A stretch of 64,000 nt of DNA, taken from Streptomyces rugosispiralis (GTDB taxonomy: Bacteria; Actinomycetota; Actinomycetes; Streptomycetales; Streptomycetaceae). Below the pieces are notes generated by a model. That model made no database searches. It had not been told where the DNA came from and saw only the letters and a program-made list of their open reading frames with translations. A program made the translations under genes and the position numbers. Below, piece after piece: positions 26,061 to 34,951 of this stretch. The stretch covers positions 1 to 64,000 of the forward strand of contig NZ_JANIAA010000021.1 of NCBI RefSeq assembly GCF_024505145.1, read 5' to 3'. Every line of letters starts with the position of its first letter. Within the stretch, counting starts at the first letter, position 1.

Positions 26061-27839
26061 TCAGATCCAGGTATCGAGCCACATCCGGGCCCGCCAGGCG
26101 TCCATGGGGATCGTCTGGCCGGTGTAGAGCGGGAAGAAGTAGATGAAGTTCCAGATGATCAGCAGGACGAGCGCGCCCGAGCCGACCGCGCCGATCACCC
26201 GGCGGGTCTCGCTCGCGCCCGGTGGCCCCAGCAGCGCGCCGATCATCATCGCCACCCCGAGGCACAGGAAGGGCACGAAGACGACGGCGTAGAAGGAGAA
26301 GATCGTCCGGTCCTGGTAGAGGAACCACGGCAGATAGCCCGCGGCGATCCCGCACAGGATCGCGCCCGCCCGCCAGTCGCGCCGCAGCGCCCAGCGGAAG
26401 AGCAGGTACAGCAGCGCGAAACAGGCCGTCCACCACAGCAGCGGGGTGCCGATGGCCAGCACCTCGCGGGCGCACTTCTCGGCGGCGTCCCTGGGGCAGC
26501 CCTCCTGGCCGGCCCGCGGGGACTCGTAGAAGTACGAGACCGGGCGGGACTGGACCAGCCAGCTCCACGGGTTGGACTGGTAGACATGCGGCGAGTCCAG
26601 GTTGACGTGGAACTTGTAGACCTCGGACTCGTAGTGCCACAGGCTGCGCAGCGGATTGAGCAGCCAGTCGAAGGCGCCGCCGGTGCCGTAGCCGCCGCCG
26701 TCCGGCTTGCCGGACTCGGCCCAGTGGCGGAAGTAGCCGCTGTGCCGCCAGCCGCGCCCCCGGTCGTAGCTGCCGCTCGCGGTGAACCAGCCCGACCAGG
26801 AGGCGATGTACGTGAGGATCGCCACAGGCACCAATGAGACGAACGCCCAGCCGAGATCGCGCCGCAGCACCGCCCGGTAAGGGCGGAGGGCGCCCGCGGT
26901 ACGGCGGCTGCCCACGTCCCACAGGACGGTCATCAGGCCGAAGGCCGCCAGTACGTACAGCCCGTTCCACTTGGTGCCGATGGCCAGGCCCAGCAGCACC
27001 CCGGCCGCGATCCGCCACGGCCGCGCCCCCAGCTTCAGGCCCCGGGCGACCGCCGGGTCCGGCCGGGCCGCGCCGTCCTCACCGGCCGGCAGCGCCGCCG
27101 CCAGCCTGGCGCGGGCCCGGTCCCGGTCGACGAGCAGACAGCCGAAGGCGGCCAGCACGAAGAACATCACGACCAGGTCGAGCAGCGCCGTGCGGCTCAT
27201 CACGTAGTGCAGCCCGTCCACGGCCATCAGCGCGCCCGCGAGGCAGCCGAGGAACGTCGACCGGAACAGCCGCCGCCCGATCCGGCACAGCATCAGCACC
27301 GAGAGGGTGCCGAGCACCGCGACCATGAACCGCCAGCCGAACGGGTGCAGCCCGAAGAACTGCTCGCCGAGCCCGATGACCCACTTGCCCACCGGCGGGT
27401 GCACCACATACGAGGCCGCGTCGCTGAGCGGGATGTGCTGCGGGGCGTCGAGAATCCGGTCGTTGGCGGATTTCGGCCAGGTGCCCTCGTAGCCGTACTC
27501 CCAGATCGACCAGGCGTCCTTGGCGTAGTACGTCTCGTCGAATATGACGTTGTCCGGGCTGCCCAGATGCCAGAAGCGGGTCAGCCCGGCGCACAGCGCG
27601 ACCAGCAGCGGACCGCCCCAGCCGCTCCAGCGGGCGATTCTCGCCGCCGCCGAGGGGGTCGCGCCGAGGACCTCCCAGAGCCGGGTGCCCGGCTCCGCGT
27701 ACGGCGGGACCAGCCGCTCCCGTACGCCGGGCCCGGTCCGGCCCCCGTATCCGAAACGGCGCAGCCGGCGCTGCCAGGCCGGCGGCTGCTGGCCGGTGGC
27801 TTTGCCCGGCTGGGCGTGGGTCGCGGTGTCACTGCTCAC
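26061..27839 (-). CDS. pmt: protein O-mannosyltransferase (PMT family)
   Basis: This polytopic membrane glycosyltransferase transfers mannose from polyprenyl phosphate to exported proteins. It has 592 residues with about 11 helices and the catalytic Asp-Glu in the first extracellular loop (FDETYYAKD, D101/E102), followed by HPPVGKW. This GT39 architecture matches actinobacterial Pmt, which in Streptomyces is also needed as part of the phage phiC31 receptor pathway. I chose the GTG (VSSDTATHAQ), because the longer open frame upstream is repeat-rich and lies in the divergent promoter region. It is head-to-head with rsmI, as in S. coelicolor. Confidence 0.93.
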   Translation of the reverse strand: MSSDTATHAQPGKATGQQPPAWQRRLRRFGYGGRTGPGVRERLVPPYAEPGTRLWEVLGATPSAAARIARWSGWGGPLLVALCAGLTRFWHLGSPDNVIFDETYYAKDAWSIWEYGYEGTWPKSANDRILDAPQHIPLSDAASYVVHPPVGKWVIGLGEQFFGLHPFGWRFMVAVLGTLSVLMLCRIGRRLFRSTFLGCLAGALMAVDGLHYVMSRTALLDLVVMFFVLAAFGCLLVDRDRARARLAAALPAGEDGAARPDPAVARGLKLGARPWRIAAGVLLGLAIGTKWNGLYVLAAFGLMTVLWDVGSRRTAGALRPYRAVLRRDLGWAFVSLVPVAILTYIASWSGWFTASGSYDRGRGWRHSGYFRHWAESGKPDGGGYGTGGAFDWLLNPLRSLWHYESEVYKFHVNLDSPHVYQSNPWSWLVQSRPVSYFYESPRAGQEGCPRDAAEKCAREVLAIGTPLLWWTACFALLYLLFRWALRRDWRAGAILCGIAAGYLPWFLYQDRTIFSFYAVVFVPFLCLGVAMMIGALLGPPGASETRRVIGAVGSGALVLLIIWNFIYFFPLYTGQTIPMDAWRARMWLDTWI

Positions 27840-27935
27840 CGGGCCATCGTAGGGAAGCGGTCTGTGAGTGTGGCGGGGAAAGGCGGCGAACGGGGATTCG
27901 TGCCCGGTGCGGCGGGCTCGGGGCCGAGCCCGCGG

Positions 27936-28050
27936 CCGACCCACGTGGCCGGTCGTGGCCGGTCTCCGCCGACCCACGTGGCCGGTCTCCGCCGCCGCCG
28001 CCGTGGCCGGTCGTGGCCGGTCTCCGTCGTCGCCGTGGCCGGTCGCCTGG
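27936..28050. repeat. GC-rich repeats in the pmt/rsmI divergent region
   Basis: GACCCACGTGGCCGGTC occurs at two places, followed by variants of GTGGCCGGTCTCCGYCG, about six degenerate units in all. They fill the 240-bp gap between divergent start codons, just before the rsmI start. CACGTG and TGGCCGG are self-complementary, so the region could form hairpins. Confidence 0.75.
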
Positions 28051-28080
28051 CCCGCCGCGCCCGGCTGCGAGGATGGGGGC

Positions 28081-28956
28081 GTGACTGGAACGCTCGTACT
28101 GGCAGGGACCCCCATCGGCGACACGGCGGACGCGCCTCCGAGGCTGGCCGCCGAGCTCATGGCCGCCGATGTGATCGCCGCCGAGGACACCCGGCGGCTG
28201 CGCCGGCTCACCCAGGCCCTGGAGGTGCGCCCGGCCGGCCGGGTGGTGTCCTACTTCGAGGGCAACGAGTCGGCCCGCACGCCCGAACTGGTCGAGTCGC
28301 TGGCCGGGGGCGCCCGGGTGCTGCTGGTCACCGACGCGGGCATGCCGTCGGTCTCCGACCCCGGCTACCGGCTGGTCGCCGCCGCCGTGGAGCGCGGGGT
28401 CACCGTCACCGCCGTGCCCGGCCCGTCCGCGGTGCTCACCGCGCTGGCCGTGTCCGGGCTGCCGGTGGACCGCTTCTGCTTCGAGGGGTTCCCGCCGCGC
28501 AAGGCGGGGGAGCGGCTGACGCGGCTGCGCGAGGTCGCCGACGAGCGCCGCACCCTGGTCTGGTTCGAGGCCCCGCACCGGCTGGACGACACCCTCGCGG
28601 CCATGGCCGAGGTGTTCGGCCCGGACCGCCGCGCCGCGGTGTGCCGGGAGCTGACCAAGACCTACGAGGAGGTGCGGCGCGGCCCGCTGGCCGAGCTGGC
28701 CGCCTGGGCGGCGGAGGGCGTGCGCGGCGAGATCACCATCGTGGTCGAGGGCGCCCCCGTGCCCGGCCCCGAGGAGGCGGGCCCCGCCGAGCTGGCCCGC
28801 CGGGTCGCGGTGCGCGAGGAGGCCGGTGAACGCCGTAAGGAGGCCATCGCGGCGGTGGCACAGGCGGCCGGGGTGCCCAAGCGGCAGGTGTTCGACGCGG
28901 TCGTGGCGGCGAAGAACGCGACGGGAAGCGCGCCACGCGAAGGTAAAGCCCCGTAA
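28081..28956 (+). CDS. rsmI: 16S rRNA (cytidine-1402-2'-O)-methyltransferase
   Basis: RsmI uses S-adenosylmethionine to methylate the ribose of C1402 in the ribosomal P site. The 291-residue SAM-dependent tetrapyrrole-methylase fold is plain: LAGTPIGD at the N-terminus, AEDTRR, TDAGMPSVSDPGYRLV and PGPSAVLTAL, then the SGLPVDRFCFEGFPPRK family signature. The start is GTG at 28081, giving VTGTLVLAG; no strong ribosome site precedes it. The upstream region is repetitive. Housekeeping; single gene. Confidence 0.94.
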   Translation: MTGTLVLAGTPIGDTADAPPRLAAELMAADVIAAEDTRRLRRLTQALEVRPAGRVVSYFEGNESARTPELVESLAGGARVLLVTDAGMPSVSDPGYRLVAAAVERGVTVTAVPGPSAVLTALAVSGLPVDRFCFEGFPPRKAGERLTRLREVADERRTLVWFEAPHRLDDTLAAMAEVFGPDRRAAVCRELTKTYEEVRRGPLAELAAWAAEGVRGEITIVVEGAPVPGPEEAGPAELARRVAVREEAGERRKEAIAAVAQAAGVPKRQVFDAVVAAKNATGSAPREGKAP

Positions 28957-29114
28957 CGAAAAGCAAAGCTCAGGTTAGTAGCCGGGCAGTTGCACGCCAG
29001 TTTCTCCATGGCCGTTGCCAAATCTCGCTCAAAGAGCGGGAAGAGGCCGTGCGGTGGCGCCGGGAAAGGCGTCCACTGGTTGTGGAAGACCTGGGGCGAT
29101 CCCATCCCGGAAGA

Positions 29115-29132
29115 CTTGTCCTGTGTGACAAG
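29115..29132. promoter_or_regulatory. dyad just upstream of the zinc-ribbon gene
   Basis: CTTGTC-CTGTGT-GACAAG is a perfect 6-bp inverted repeat that ends immediately before the AGAGGAGC ribosome site of the next gene. It may be an operator or a leader hairpin that masks translation. Confidence 0.4.
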
Positions 29133-29142
29133 AGGAGCTGCC

Positions 29143-29619
29143 ATGAGCGATATAGCGGGAACCTCGAGCGGTGCTCATCCGATTGCCGCCCGCACCTCCG
29201 CCGGCCAGTCCGGTGAGGTGGCCCACGAGGCGTACGCCTTCGCCTGCATGAAGTGCGGGCACGGCTGGGAGCGGTCGTACGACATCGAACACCACGTGGA
29301 CGGCGAGGGCCGCGCCTTCGTCGTCTACTTCACCGGCGGCCGGCGCGTCCCGTCCCCGCTGACGAGCCCCGACTGCGTCAACTGCGGTGCGCATCTGGTG
29401 CGGATCATGCGCTCGGGTCAGGTCTCCTCCGTCCTGGAGAGTGCGCGGCGCGGGAGGCCGCACACCACCCGGGACCGCGAGGACGGCACCGGCGCGGCGG
29501 ACACCGAGGCGGACGCCGCACCGGACCGCGCACCGGAAAACGAGGGCCCCGCGCGACGCCGTGGGCACCATTGGCACCTTCCGAATCTGCTGCATCCCTT
29601 TCAGCACCACCGCGACTGA
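29143..29619 (+). CDS. zinc-ribbon-like hypothetical protein
   Basis: No named family is recognised. The 158-residue protein carries two CxxC knuckles (C35/C38 in FACMKCGHGWE and C78/C81 in DCVNCG) that should bind one zinc, separated by a beta-rich segment. Its C-terminus is disordered, charged and ends in a His-rich stretch (RRGHHWHLPNLLHPFQHH). Zinc ribbons often contact nucleic acids or other proteins. ATG with AGAGGAGC upstream. The stop codon lies in a TGAG-repeat region (29617-29712). Confidence 0.75.
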   Translation: MSDIAGTSSGAHPIAARTSAGQSGEVAHEAYAFACMKCGHGWERSYDIEHHVDGEGRAFVVYFTGGRRVPSPLTSPDCVNCGAHLVRIMRSGQVSSVLESARRGRPHTTRDREDGTGAADTEADAAPDRAPENEGPARRRGHHWHLPNLLHPFQHHRD

Positions 29620-29712
29620 GTACGATCCGGTTCATATGAGCAATTTCACATGAGCCGGTTCGGGCGGGTTCGTATGAGTCGGTTCACCTGAGCCGGGGGC
29701 GAGTCAACTGAG
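29617..29712. repeat. six TGAG-bearing degenerate repeats after the zinc-ribbon gene
   Basis: TGAG recurs at 29617 (the true stop), 29637, 29651, 29675, 29689 and 29709, embedded in variants of ATGAGCCGGTTC. The spacing alternates between about 14 and 24 bp. This looks like an old expansion of the gene end. Confidence 0.65.
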
Positions 29713-29725
29713 CGGCCGGACGCGA

Positions 29726-29764
29726 TTCACCGCACATTCACCGGGATTCATAGAATCGCGCCCA
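29726..29764 (+). promoter_or_regulatory. leaderless promoter of tatD
   Basis: TAGAAT (29751-29756) is a good -10 box whose start point would fall at 29763-29764, the A of the tatD ATG. TTCACC at 29726-29731 is a possible -35 (19-bp spacer). No ribosome site lies before the ATG. Confidence 0.6.
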
Positions 29765-30684
29765 TGGCGAAAACAGCATCGACCCCCGGCGGCAGTGGCA
29801 AGACGAGCGGCGGGCAAAAGGAAAAGGACCTGCCCCCGCCGCCGCCGGAGCCCCTTCGGGTCCCGGTCGCCGATTCCCACACCCACCTGGACATGCAGTC
29901 GGGCACCGTCGAGGAGGCGCTGGCCAAGGCCGCCTCGGTCGGCGTCACGACCGTCGTCCAGGTGGGCTGTGACCTCGCCGGGTCAAGGTGGGCGGCCGAG
30001 ACCGCGGCGGCGCACGAGAGCGTCTGGGCCACCGTGGCCCTGCACCCCAACGAGGCGCCGCGCATCGTCCTCGGCGACCCTGATGGCTGGTCCCGGCAGG
30101 GGGCCAGGGAGCCCGGCGGCGACGCCGCCCTGGACGCGGCGCTCGACCGGATAGCGGCCCTCGCCGCGCTGCCCCAGGTGCGGGGGGTGGGCGAGACCGG
30201 TCTGGACTACTTCCGCACCGGCCCGGAGGGCATGGCCGCCCAGGAGCGCTCGTTCCGCCGCCACATCGCCATCGCCAAGGAGCACGGCAAGGCGCTGGTC
30301 ATCCACGACCGGGAGGCCCACGACGACGTCCTGCGGGTGCTCGCCGAGGAGGGCGCGCCCGACACCGTCGTCTTCCACTGCTACTCCGGTGACGCGGCCA
30401 TGGCGAAGATCTGCGCCGAGCGCGGCTACTACATGTCGTTCGCGGGCAACGTCACGTTCAAGAACGCCCAGCCGCTGCGCGACGCCCTCGCCGTCGCCCC
30501 GCTCGACCTCGTCCTCGTCGAGACCGACGCGCCGTTCCTGACCCCCGTCCCCTACCGCGGACGGCCCAACGCCCCGTATCTGATTCCGCTCACCCTGCGG
30601 GCCATGGCCGAGGTCAAAGGCGTCCCCGAGGACACCCTGGCGACCGCCGTGGCGGCCAATACGGCACGCGTCTTCGGCTATTGA
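29764..30684 (+). CDS. tatD: TatD-family metal-dependent deoxyribonuclease
   Basis: This TIM-barrel amidohydrolase-type nuclease has 306 residues; TatD proteins have 3'-5' DNase activity with DNA-repair roles. Metal ligands are seen: H39/H41 in SHTHLD, Glu in GVGETGLDY, His in VIHDRE, His in FHCYSG and Asp in VETDAPFL. A 30-residue disordered, proline-rich N-terminus precedes the domain. The ATG follows a -10 box directly, so translation is probably leaderless. It lies upstream of rpfB and rsmA, in the order common to many bacteria. Confidence 0.93.
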   Translation: MAKTASTPGGSGKTSGGQKEKDLPPPPPEPLRVPVADSHTHLDMQSGTVEEALAKAASVGVTTVVQVGCDLAGSRWAAETAAAHESVWATVALHPNEAPRIVLGDPDGWSRQGAREPGGDAALDAALDRIAALAALPQVRGVGETGLDYFRTGPEGMAAQERSFRRHIAIAKEHGKALVIHDREAHDDVLRVLAEEGAPDTVVFHCYSGDAAMAKICAERGYYMSFAGNVTFKNAQPLRDALAVAPLDLVLVETDAPFLTPVPYRGRPNAPYLIPLTLRAMAEVKGVPEDTLATAVAANTARVFGY

Positions 30685-30734
30685 GGGGCGATGGCGATCC
30701 GAAGCGGGTGATCACACTGCGTGATGATCTTCCT

Positions 30735-30763
30735 TTGGAGAGTCACCCCCACTCCGCTACAGT
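30735..30763 (+). promoter_or_regulatory. vegetative promoter of rpfB
   Basis: TTGGAG (30735-30740) and TACAGT (30758-30763) are separated by exactly 17 bp, a good HrdB-type promoter 55 bp before the GTG. ATCAC-ACTGC-GTGAT just upstream (about 30711-30725) could be an operator. Confidence 0.65.
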
Positions 30764-30817
30764 CCCGGACCCAACGCCCTGACCAGTGGACTTGTGGAGT
30801 GTTACCGGAGTGTTGTC

Positions 30818-31993
30818 GTGAGCCGTAGGGCCAGCCACCGCGTCCCGGGCGGCCGTGCCGCCGCCCGCCGAGCCGCCCGGCGCGGCGCCACCGGCCGGAC
30901 CGATCCGATGCGCCGGCTGCTGCCGCAGGCGATGGTGGTCGCCGCCCTGGCCGGCGGCACCTCCGCCTTTGTCGCCCAGGACAAGGCCGTACGGCTCAGC
31001 GTCGACGGCGACACGCGCACGTTGCACACCTACGCCGACGACGTGGGCGAGCTGCTGGCGGACCAGGACGTCCGCGTCGGCGCGCACGACATCGTCGCCC
31101 CGGCGCCCGGGGAGCGGCTCGGCGACGGCGACGAGATCGCCGTCCGCTACGGCCGTCCCGTCACCCTCACCCTCGACGGGGAGCGCCGCCGGGTGTGGAC
31201 CACCGCCCGCACGGTTGACGGCGCACTGCGCCAACTGGGGGTACGTGCCGAGGGCGCGTATCTGTCCGCCTCCCGCTCCGCGGCCATCACCAGCCGCGGG
31301 CTGCTCCTGCACGTCCGCACCGAGCGCACCGTCACCTTCCTCGCCGACGGGCGCCCCCACGTCGTCCGTACGAACGCGGCCACCGTCGGCGAGGCGCTCG
31401 CCGCCGCCGGGCTCACCCTGCGCGGCCAGGACACCACCTCCGTCCCGCGGGACAGCTTCCCGCGCGACGGCCAGACGGTGACGGTGATGCGGATCACCGG
31501 CGGCAAGGAGGTCCGGGACCATCCGGTGCCCTTCACCACCGTCCGCCGCGCCGACCCCACCCTCCCCAAGGGCGCCGAGCTGGTGGCCCGGCCCGGCGAG
31601 CCGGGCACCCTGCGCATCACCTACCGGGTGCGCAGCGTCAACGGCGTACGGCAGCGGCCGCGGAAGATCGGCAGCGAGATCGTCAAGGCGCCCGTGGCCC
31701 GGATCGTCCGGGTCGGCACCAAGGCCGTGCCCGCCGGCGTCGGCGGCCCGGCGGACGGGCTCAACTGGCGGGCCATGGCCCGCTGCGAATCGGGCGGCCG
31801 GCCCGACGCGGTCGACGGCTCCGGCCGTTACGGCGGCCTCTACCAGCTCGACCAGGGCACCTGGCACGCCCTCGGCGGCCACGGCCGCCCCCAGGACGCG
31901 CCCCCGGCCGAGCAGACCTACCGCGCGAAGAAGCTCTACCAGCAACGTGGCACCGGTCCGTGGCCCAGCTGCGGGGCGAAGCTGCACCGGTGA
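30818..31993 (+). CDS. rpfB: resuscitation-promoting factor RpfB
   Basis: This secreted or membrane-anchored muralytic enzyme promotes spore germination and outgrowth. The 391 residues start with a basic N-terminus and one hydrophobic anchor (about 38-56). Three DUF348 repeats follow (VRLSVDG, LTLDGER, VTFLADG), then a G5 domain (about 240-305) and the C-terminal Rpf lysozyme-like domain with catalytic E324 in RCESGG and two conserved cysteines. This is the full RpfB architecture. I prefer the GTG at 30818 (CCGGAG 7 nt upstream) to the GTG at 30794. It lies between tatD and rsmA as in other actinobacteria. Confidence 0.93.
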   Translation: MSRRASHRVPGGRAAARRAARRGATGRTDPMRRLLPQAMVVAALAGGTSAFVAQDKAVRLSVDGDTRTLHTYADDVGELLADQDVRVGAHDIVAPAPGERLGDGDEIAVRYGRPVTLTLDGERRRVWTTARTVDGALRQLGVRAEGAYLSASRSAAITSRGLLLHVRTERTVTFLADGRPHVVRTNAATVGEALAAAGLTLRGQDTTSVPRDSFPRDGQTVTVMRITGGKEVRDHPVPFTTVRRADPTLPKGAELVARPGEPGTLRITYRVRSVNGVRQRPRKIGSEIVKAPVARIVRVGTKAVPAGVGGPADGLNWRAMARCESGGRPDAVDGSGRYGGLYQLDQGTWHALGGHGRPQDAPPAEQTYRAKKLYQQRGTGPWPSCGAKLHR

Positions 31994-32067
31994 TGGGGCC
32001 CCGGTGGGTCCCCGGGGGCCACTCAAGGCGGTGGCTCGGCGAGGACCGAGCCCCGGAAAAGGGGGCC

Positions 32068-32073
32068 TAAACT
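32068..32073 (+). promoter_or_regulatory. -10 box of a leaderless rsmA transcript
   Basis: TAAACT lies 6 nt upstream of the rsmA GTG, placing the transcription start at or next to the start codon; there is no ribosome site. A -35 is not clear. Confidence 0.5.
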
Positions 32074-32079
32074 TCCTGG

Positions 32080-32946
32080 GTGAGCTCCACCGACTCCGAC
32101 GTTCTGCTCGGCCCCGCCGACGTCCGCGAACTCGCGGCGCGGCTCGGCGTACGTCCGACCAAGCAGCGCGGCCAGAACTTCGTCATCGACGCCAATACGG
32201 TTCGCCGGATCGTCCGGACCGCCGGGGTGCGCCCGGACGACGTGGTCGTCGAGGTCGGCCCCGGGCTCGGGTCGCTGACCCTCGCGCTGCTGGAGGCCGC
32301 CGACCGGGTCACCGCCGTCGAGATCGACGACGTCCTCGCCGAAGCCCTCCCCGCGACCGTCGAGGCCCGGCTGCCGCACCGCGCCGACCGCTTCACGCTG
32401 ATGCACAGCGACGCCCTGCGGGTGACCGAGCTGCCGGGCCCCGCCCCGACCGCGCTGGTCGCCAACCTGCCGTACAACGTCGCGGTGCCCGTGCTGCTCA
32501 ATATGCTCGGGCGGTTCCCGAGCATCGAGCGGACGCTGGTCATGGTGCAGTCCGAGGTCGCCGACCGGCTCGCCGCCCCGCCCGGCTCCAAGGTGTACGG
32601 CGTCCCGTCCGTGAAGGCCGCCTGGTACGCCCACGTCAAGCGGGCGGGCGCGATCGGCCGCAATGTCTTCTGGCCCGCCCCGAACGTCGACTCCGGCCTG
32701 GTCTCGCTGGTCCGCCGGGACGAGCCCCCGCGCACCACCGCCACCCGGGAAGAGGTCTTCGCGGTGGTGGACGCGGCGTTCGCCCAGCGCCGCAAGACCC
32801 TCCGGGCGGCGCTCGCGGGGTGGGCCGGTTCGGCGGGGGCCGCGGAGGAGGCTCTGAGGGCCGCCGGGGTCTCGCCGCAGGCGCGCGGCGAGTCGCTGAC
32901 GGTGGAGGACTTCGCCGCGATCGCCGAGCACGGACCGGCGGCCTGA
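32080..32946 (+). CDS. rsmA: 16S rRNA (adenine-1518/1519-N6)-dimethyltransferase
   Basis: RsmA/KsgA dimethylates two adjacent adenosines in helix 45 of 16S rRNA; its loss gives kasugamycin resistance. It has 288 residues with RGQNFVIDANTVRRIV, the SAM motif VVEVGPGLGSLT, the acidic EIDD and the catalytic motif NLPYNVA. The C-terminal domain with VFWPAPNVDSGLV is complete. It starts at GTG, probably leaderless. In most actinobacteria ispE follows directly; here over 1 kb of repeats intervenes. Confidence 0.95.
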   Translation: MSSTDSDVLLGPADVRELAARLGVRPTKQRGQNFVIDANTVRRIVRTAGVRPDDVVVEVGPGLGSLTLALLEAADRVTAVEIDDVLAEALPATVEARLPHRADRFTLMHSDALRVTELPGPAPTALVANLPYNVAVPVLLNMLGRFPSIERTLVMVQSEVADRLAAPPGSKVYGVPSVKAAWYAHVKRAGAIGRNVFWPAPNVDSGLVSLVRRDEPPRTTATREEVFAVVDAAFAQRRKTLRAALAGWAGSAGAAEEALRAAGVSPQARGESLTVEDFAAIAEHGPAA

Positions 32947-32955
32947 CCACAGGCT

Positions 32956-33985
32956 CGTTCCCCACCCCGCCCCTCCCCACAACCGGCGCTCCGCCCCGGA
33001 CCCCACCCCGGGCGCTCTGCCCCGGGCCCCACCCCGGCCGCTCCGCCCCGGGCCCCACCCCGGGCGCTCTGCCCCGGGCGCTCTGCCCCGGGCGCTCTGC
33101 CCCGGGCGCTCTGCCCCGGGCCCCACCCCGGGCGCTCTGCCCCGGGCGCTCTGCCCCGGGCGCTCTGCCCCGGGTTCTGCTCTGCCCCGGAGCCCCCGCC
33201 GGGGCTCTGCCCAGGCCCCCGCTGGGGCTCCGCCCCGAGCCCCGCTGGGGTTCTGCTCCCGAGCCCCGCTGGGGCTCCGCTGGGGTTCTGCTCCCGAGCC
33301 CCGTCGGGGTTCTGCTCCCGGGCCTCGGCCGGGGCTCTGCCCTCCGAGCCCCCGTCGGGGCTCCGCGCTTGACCTGTTGCCGGGGCTCCGCTTCCGAGCC
33401 TCCTGCCGGGGTTCCGTCTCCGAGTCCCCCGCTGGGGCTCTGCCCCGGAGCCCCCGTTGGGGGTCCGCGCTCGGCCTCTTGGCGGGCCTCCGCCTCCGAG
33501 CCTCCCGCCGGGGCGCCTCCGAGCCCGCGCCGTGGTTCCGCCTCCGAGTCCCCGTCGGGGCTCCGCCCCCGAACCCTGGCTGGGGCTTCGCCCCGGCGCC
33601 CGGCGGGGCTTCGCCCCAGGCCCCGCTTCGGTCGTACGACCGGCCGTGGGCCAGGGGGCGGAGCCGCGGACCGGGGCCCCGGAGGTTCGCCGGGCCGCGG
33701 GCGGGGTCCAGAGATGGAACCCCGGCGGGGGTGCGGGGGTGGAGAACCCCGGGAACGGGGTCCGGGGCGGAGCCCCGGTTGCGGGAAGGGGCGGGGTGGG
33801 GAACAAGCTCGCCGCAGGCGCACCCCCGCACGCGGGAGGGGGTGGGGGGAACAAGTCCGCCGCAGGCGCACCTCCGCGCGCGGGACGAGGGCCGGGGGCA
33901 AGCCTGCCGTGGGCGCACCCTCGCGCGCGGGACGGGGGTGGGGGGGGAACAAGCCCGCCGCGGGCACACCCCCGCACGCGGGACA
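32956..33985. repeat. 1-kb GC-rich repeat tract between rsmA and ispE
   Basis: The first part (about 32956-33640) is built of GGGCTCTGCCCCGGG-like units of 14-30 bp, including a run of identical CGCTCTGCCCCGGG units around 33063-33175; many are self-complementary. After a less ordered stretch (33640-33780), about four units of roughly 60 bp follow (33790-33985), each with GCCGCRGGCGCAC, then CGCRCGCGGGA, then GGGGGAACAAG. All frames stay open here because of composition, but the translations are pure Pro/Gly/Ala/Arg repeats and are not believable genes. Confidence 0.85.
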
Positions 33986-34024
33986 ATGGCCGCACCGAAC
34001 ACCCGAACCCCACCGAGGAGCCCC

Positions 34025-34951
34025 GTGAGCCGTCCCGTGACCGCCCGTGTGCCCGCCAAGGTCAACGTCCAGCTCGCGGTCGGCGGACTGCGGCCCGACG
34101 GCTTCCACGACCTGGCCAACGTCTTCCTCGCCGTCGGGCTCCACGACGAGGTCACCGCCACCCCCGCCGACGCCCTCCGGATCACCGTCGAGGGCGCGGA
34201 CGCCGGTCAGGTGCCGCTGGATCGCACCAACCTCGCCGCCCGCGCCGCCCTCGCGCTCGCCGAGCGGTACGGCATCGAGCCCGGCGTGCACCTCCACATC
34301 GCCAAGGACATCCCCGTCGCGGGCGGCATGGCGGGCGGCAGCGCGGATGCCGCCGGGGCGTTGCTGGCGTGCGACGCGCTGTGGGGCACCCAGGCGTCCC
34401 GGGACGAACTCCTCGAGATCTGCGCCGAGTTGGGCAGCGACATCCCCTTCAGTCTCGTCGGCGGCGTGGCACTCGGCCGCGGCCGGGGCGAGCTGCTGAC
34501 GCCGCTGGAGACCGGCGGCACCTTCCACTGGGTGTTCGCCGTGGCGGACGGCGGGCTGTCCACCCCCGCCGTCTACCGCGAATGCGACCGGCTGCGCGAG
34601 GCCTCCGGCGCGGGCGCGAGCGTCGCCGACGTGCCCGACCCCGAGCCCTCCCCGGCGCTGCTGGACGCGCTGCGCACCGGCGATGCCACCGCGCTCGCCG
34701 CCGCCGTCTCCAACGATCTCCAGCCCGCCGCGCTCTCGCTGCGCCCCGCGCTCGCCGAAACCCTGCGCGCCGGCGCGGACGCGGGCGCGCTCGCCTCCCT
34801 CGTCTCGGGCTCCGGCCCGACCTGCGCCTTCCTGGCCAAGGACACCGAGGCCGCGCAGGCGGTGGCGACCGGGCTGGCCGCCTCGGGCACCTGCCGCACG
34901 GTCCGGGTCACCTCCGGTCCGGTCCCCGGGGCGCGGCTGGTCGGCGCCTGA
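34025..34951 (+). CDS. ispE: 4-diphosphocytidyl-2-C-methyl-D-erythritol kinase
   Basis: IspE is the ATP-dependent GHMP kinase of the MEP isoprenoid pathway. It has 308 residues with PAKVNVQLAVGGLRPDGFH, the glycine-rich ATP loop PVAGGMAGGSADAAG and the third motif SGSGPTCAFLA. The GTG has GAGGAG 5 nt upstream; another GTG 12 bp on is possible. It is separated from rsmA by the repeat tract, so it needs its own promoter or readthrough. The gene end (LVGA-stop) is copied again 166 bp downstream. Confidence 0.94.
   Translation: MSRPVTARVPAKVNVQLAVGGLRPDGFHDLANVFLAVGLHDEVTATPADALRITVEGADAGQVPLDRTNLAARAALALAERYGIEPGVHLHIAKDIPVAGGMAGGSADAAGALLACDALWGTQASRDELLEICAELGSDIPFSLVGGVALGRGRGELLTPLETGGTFHWVFAVADGGLSTPAVYRECDRLREASGAGASVADVPDPEPSPALLDALRTGDATALAAAVSNDLQPAALSLRPALAETLRAGADAGALASLVSGSGPTCAFLAKDTEAAQAVATGLAASGTCRTVRVTSGPVPGARLVGA

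Noticed and set aside
30685..30817. c-di-AMP (ydaO) riboswitch before rpfB
   Set aside because: Known for rpfA in Streptomyces, but here a promoter leaves only about 50 nt of leader, too short for this riboswitch.
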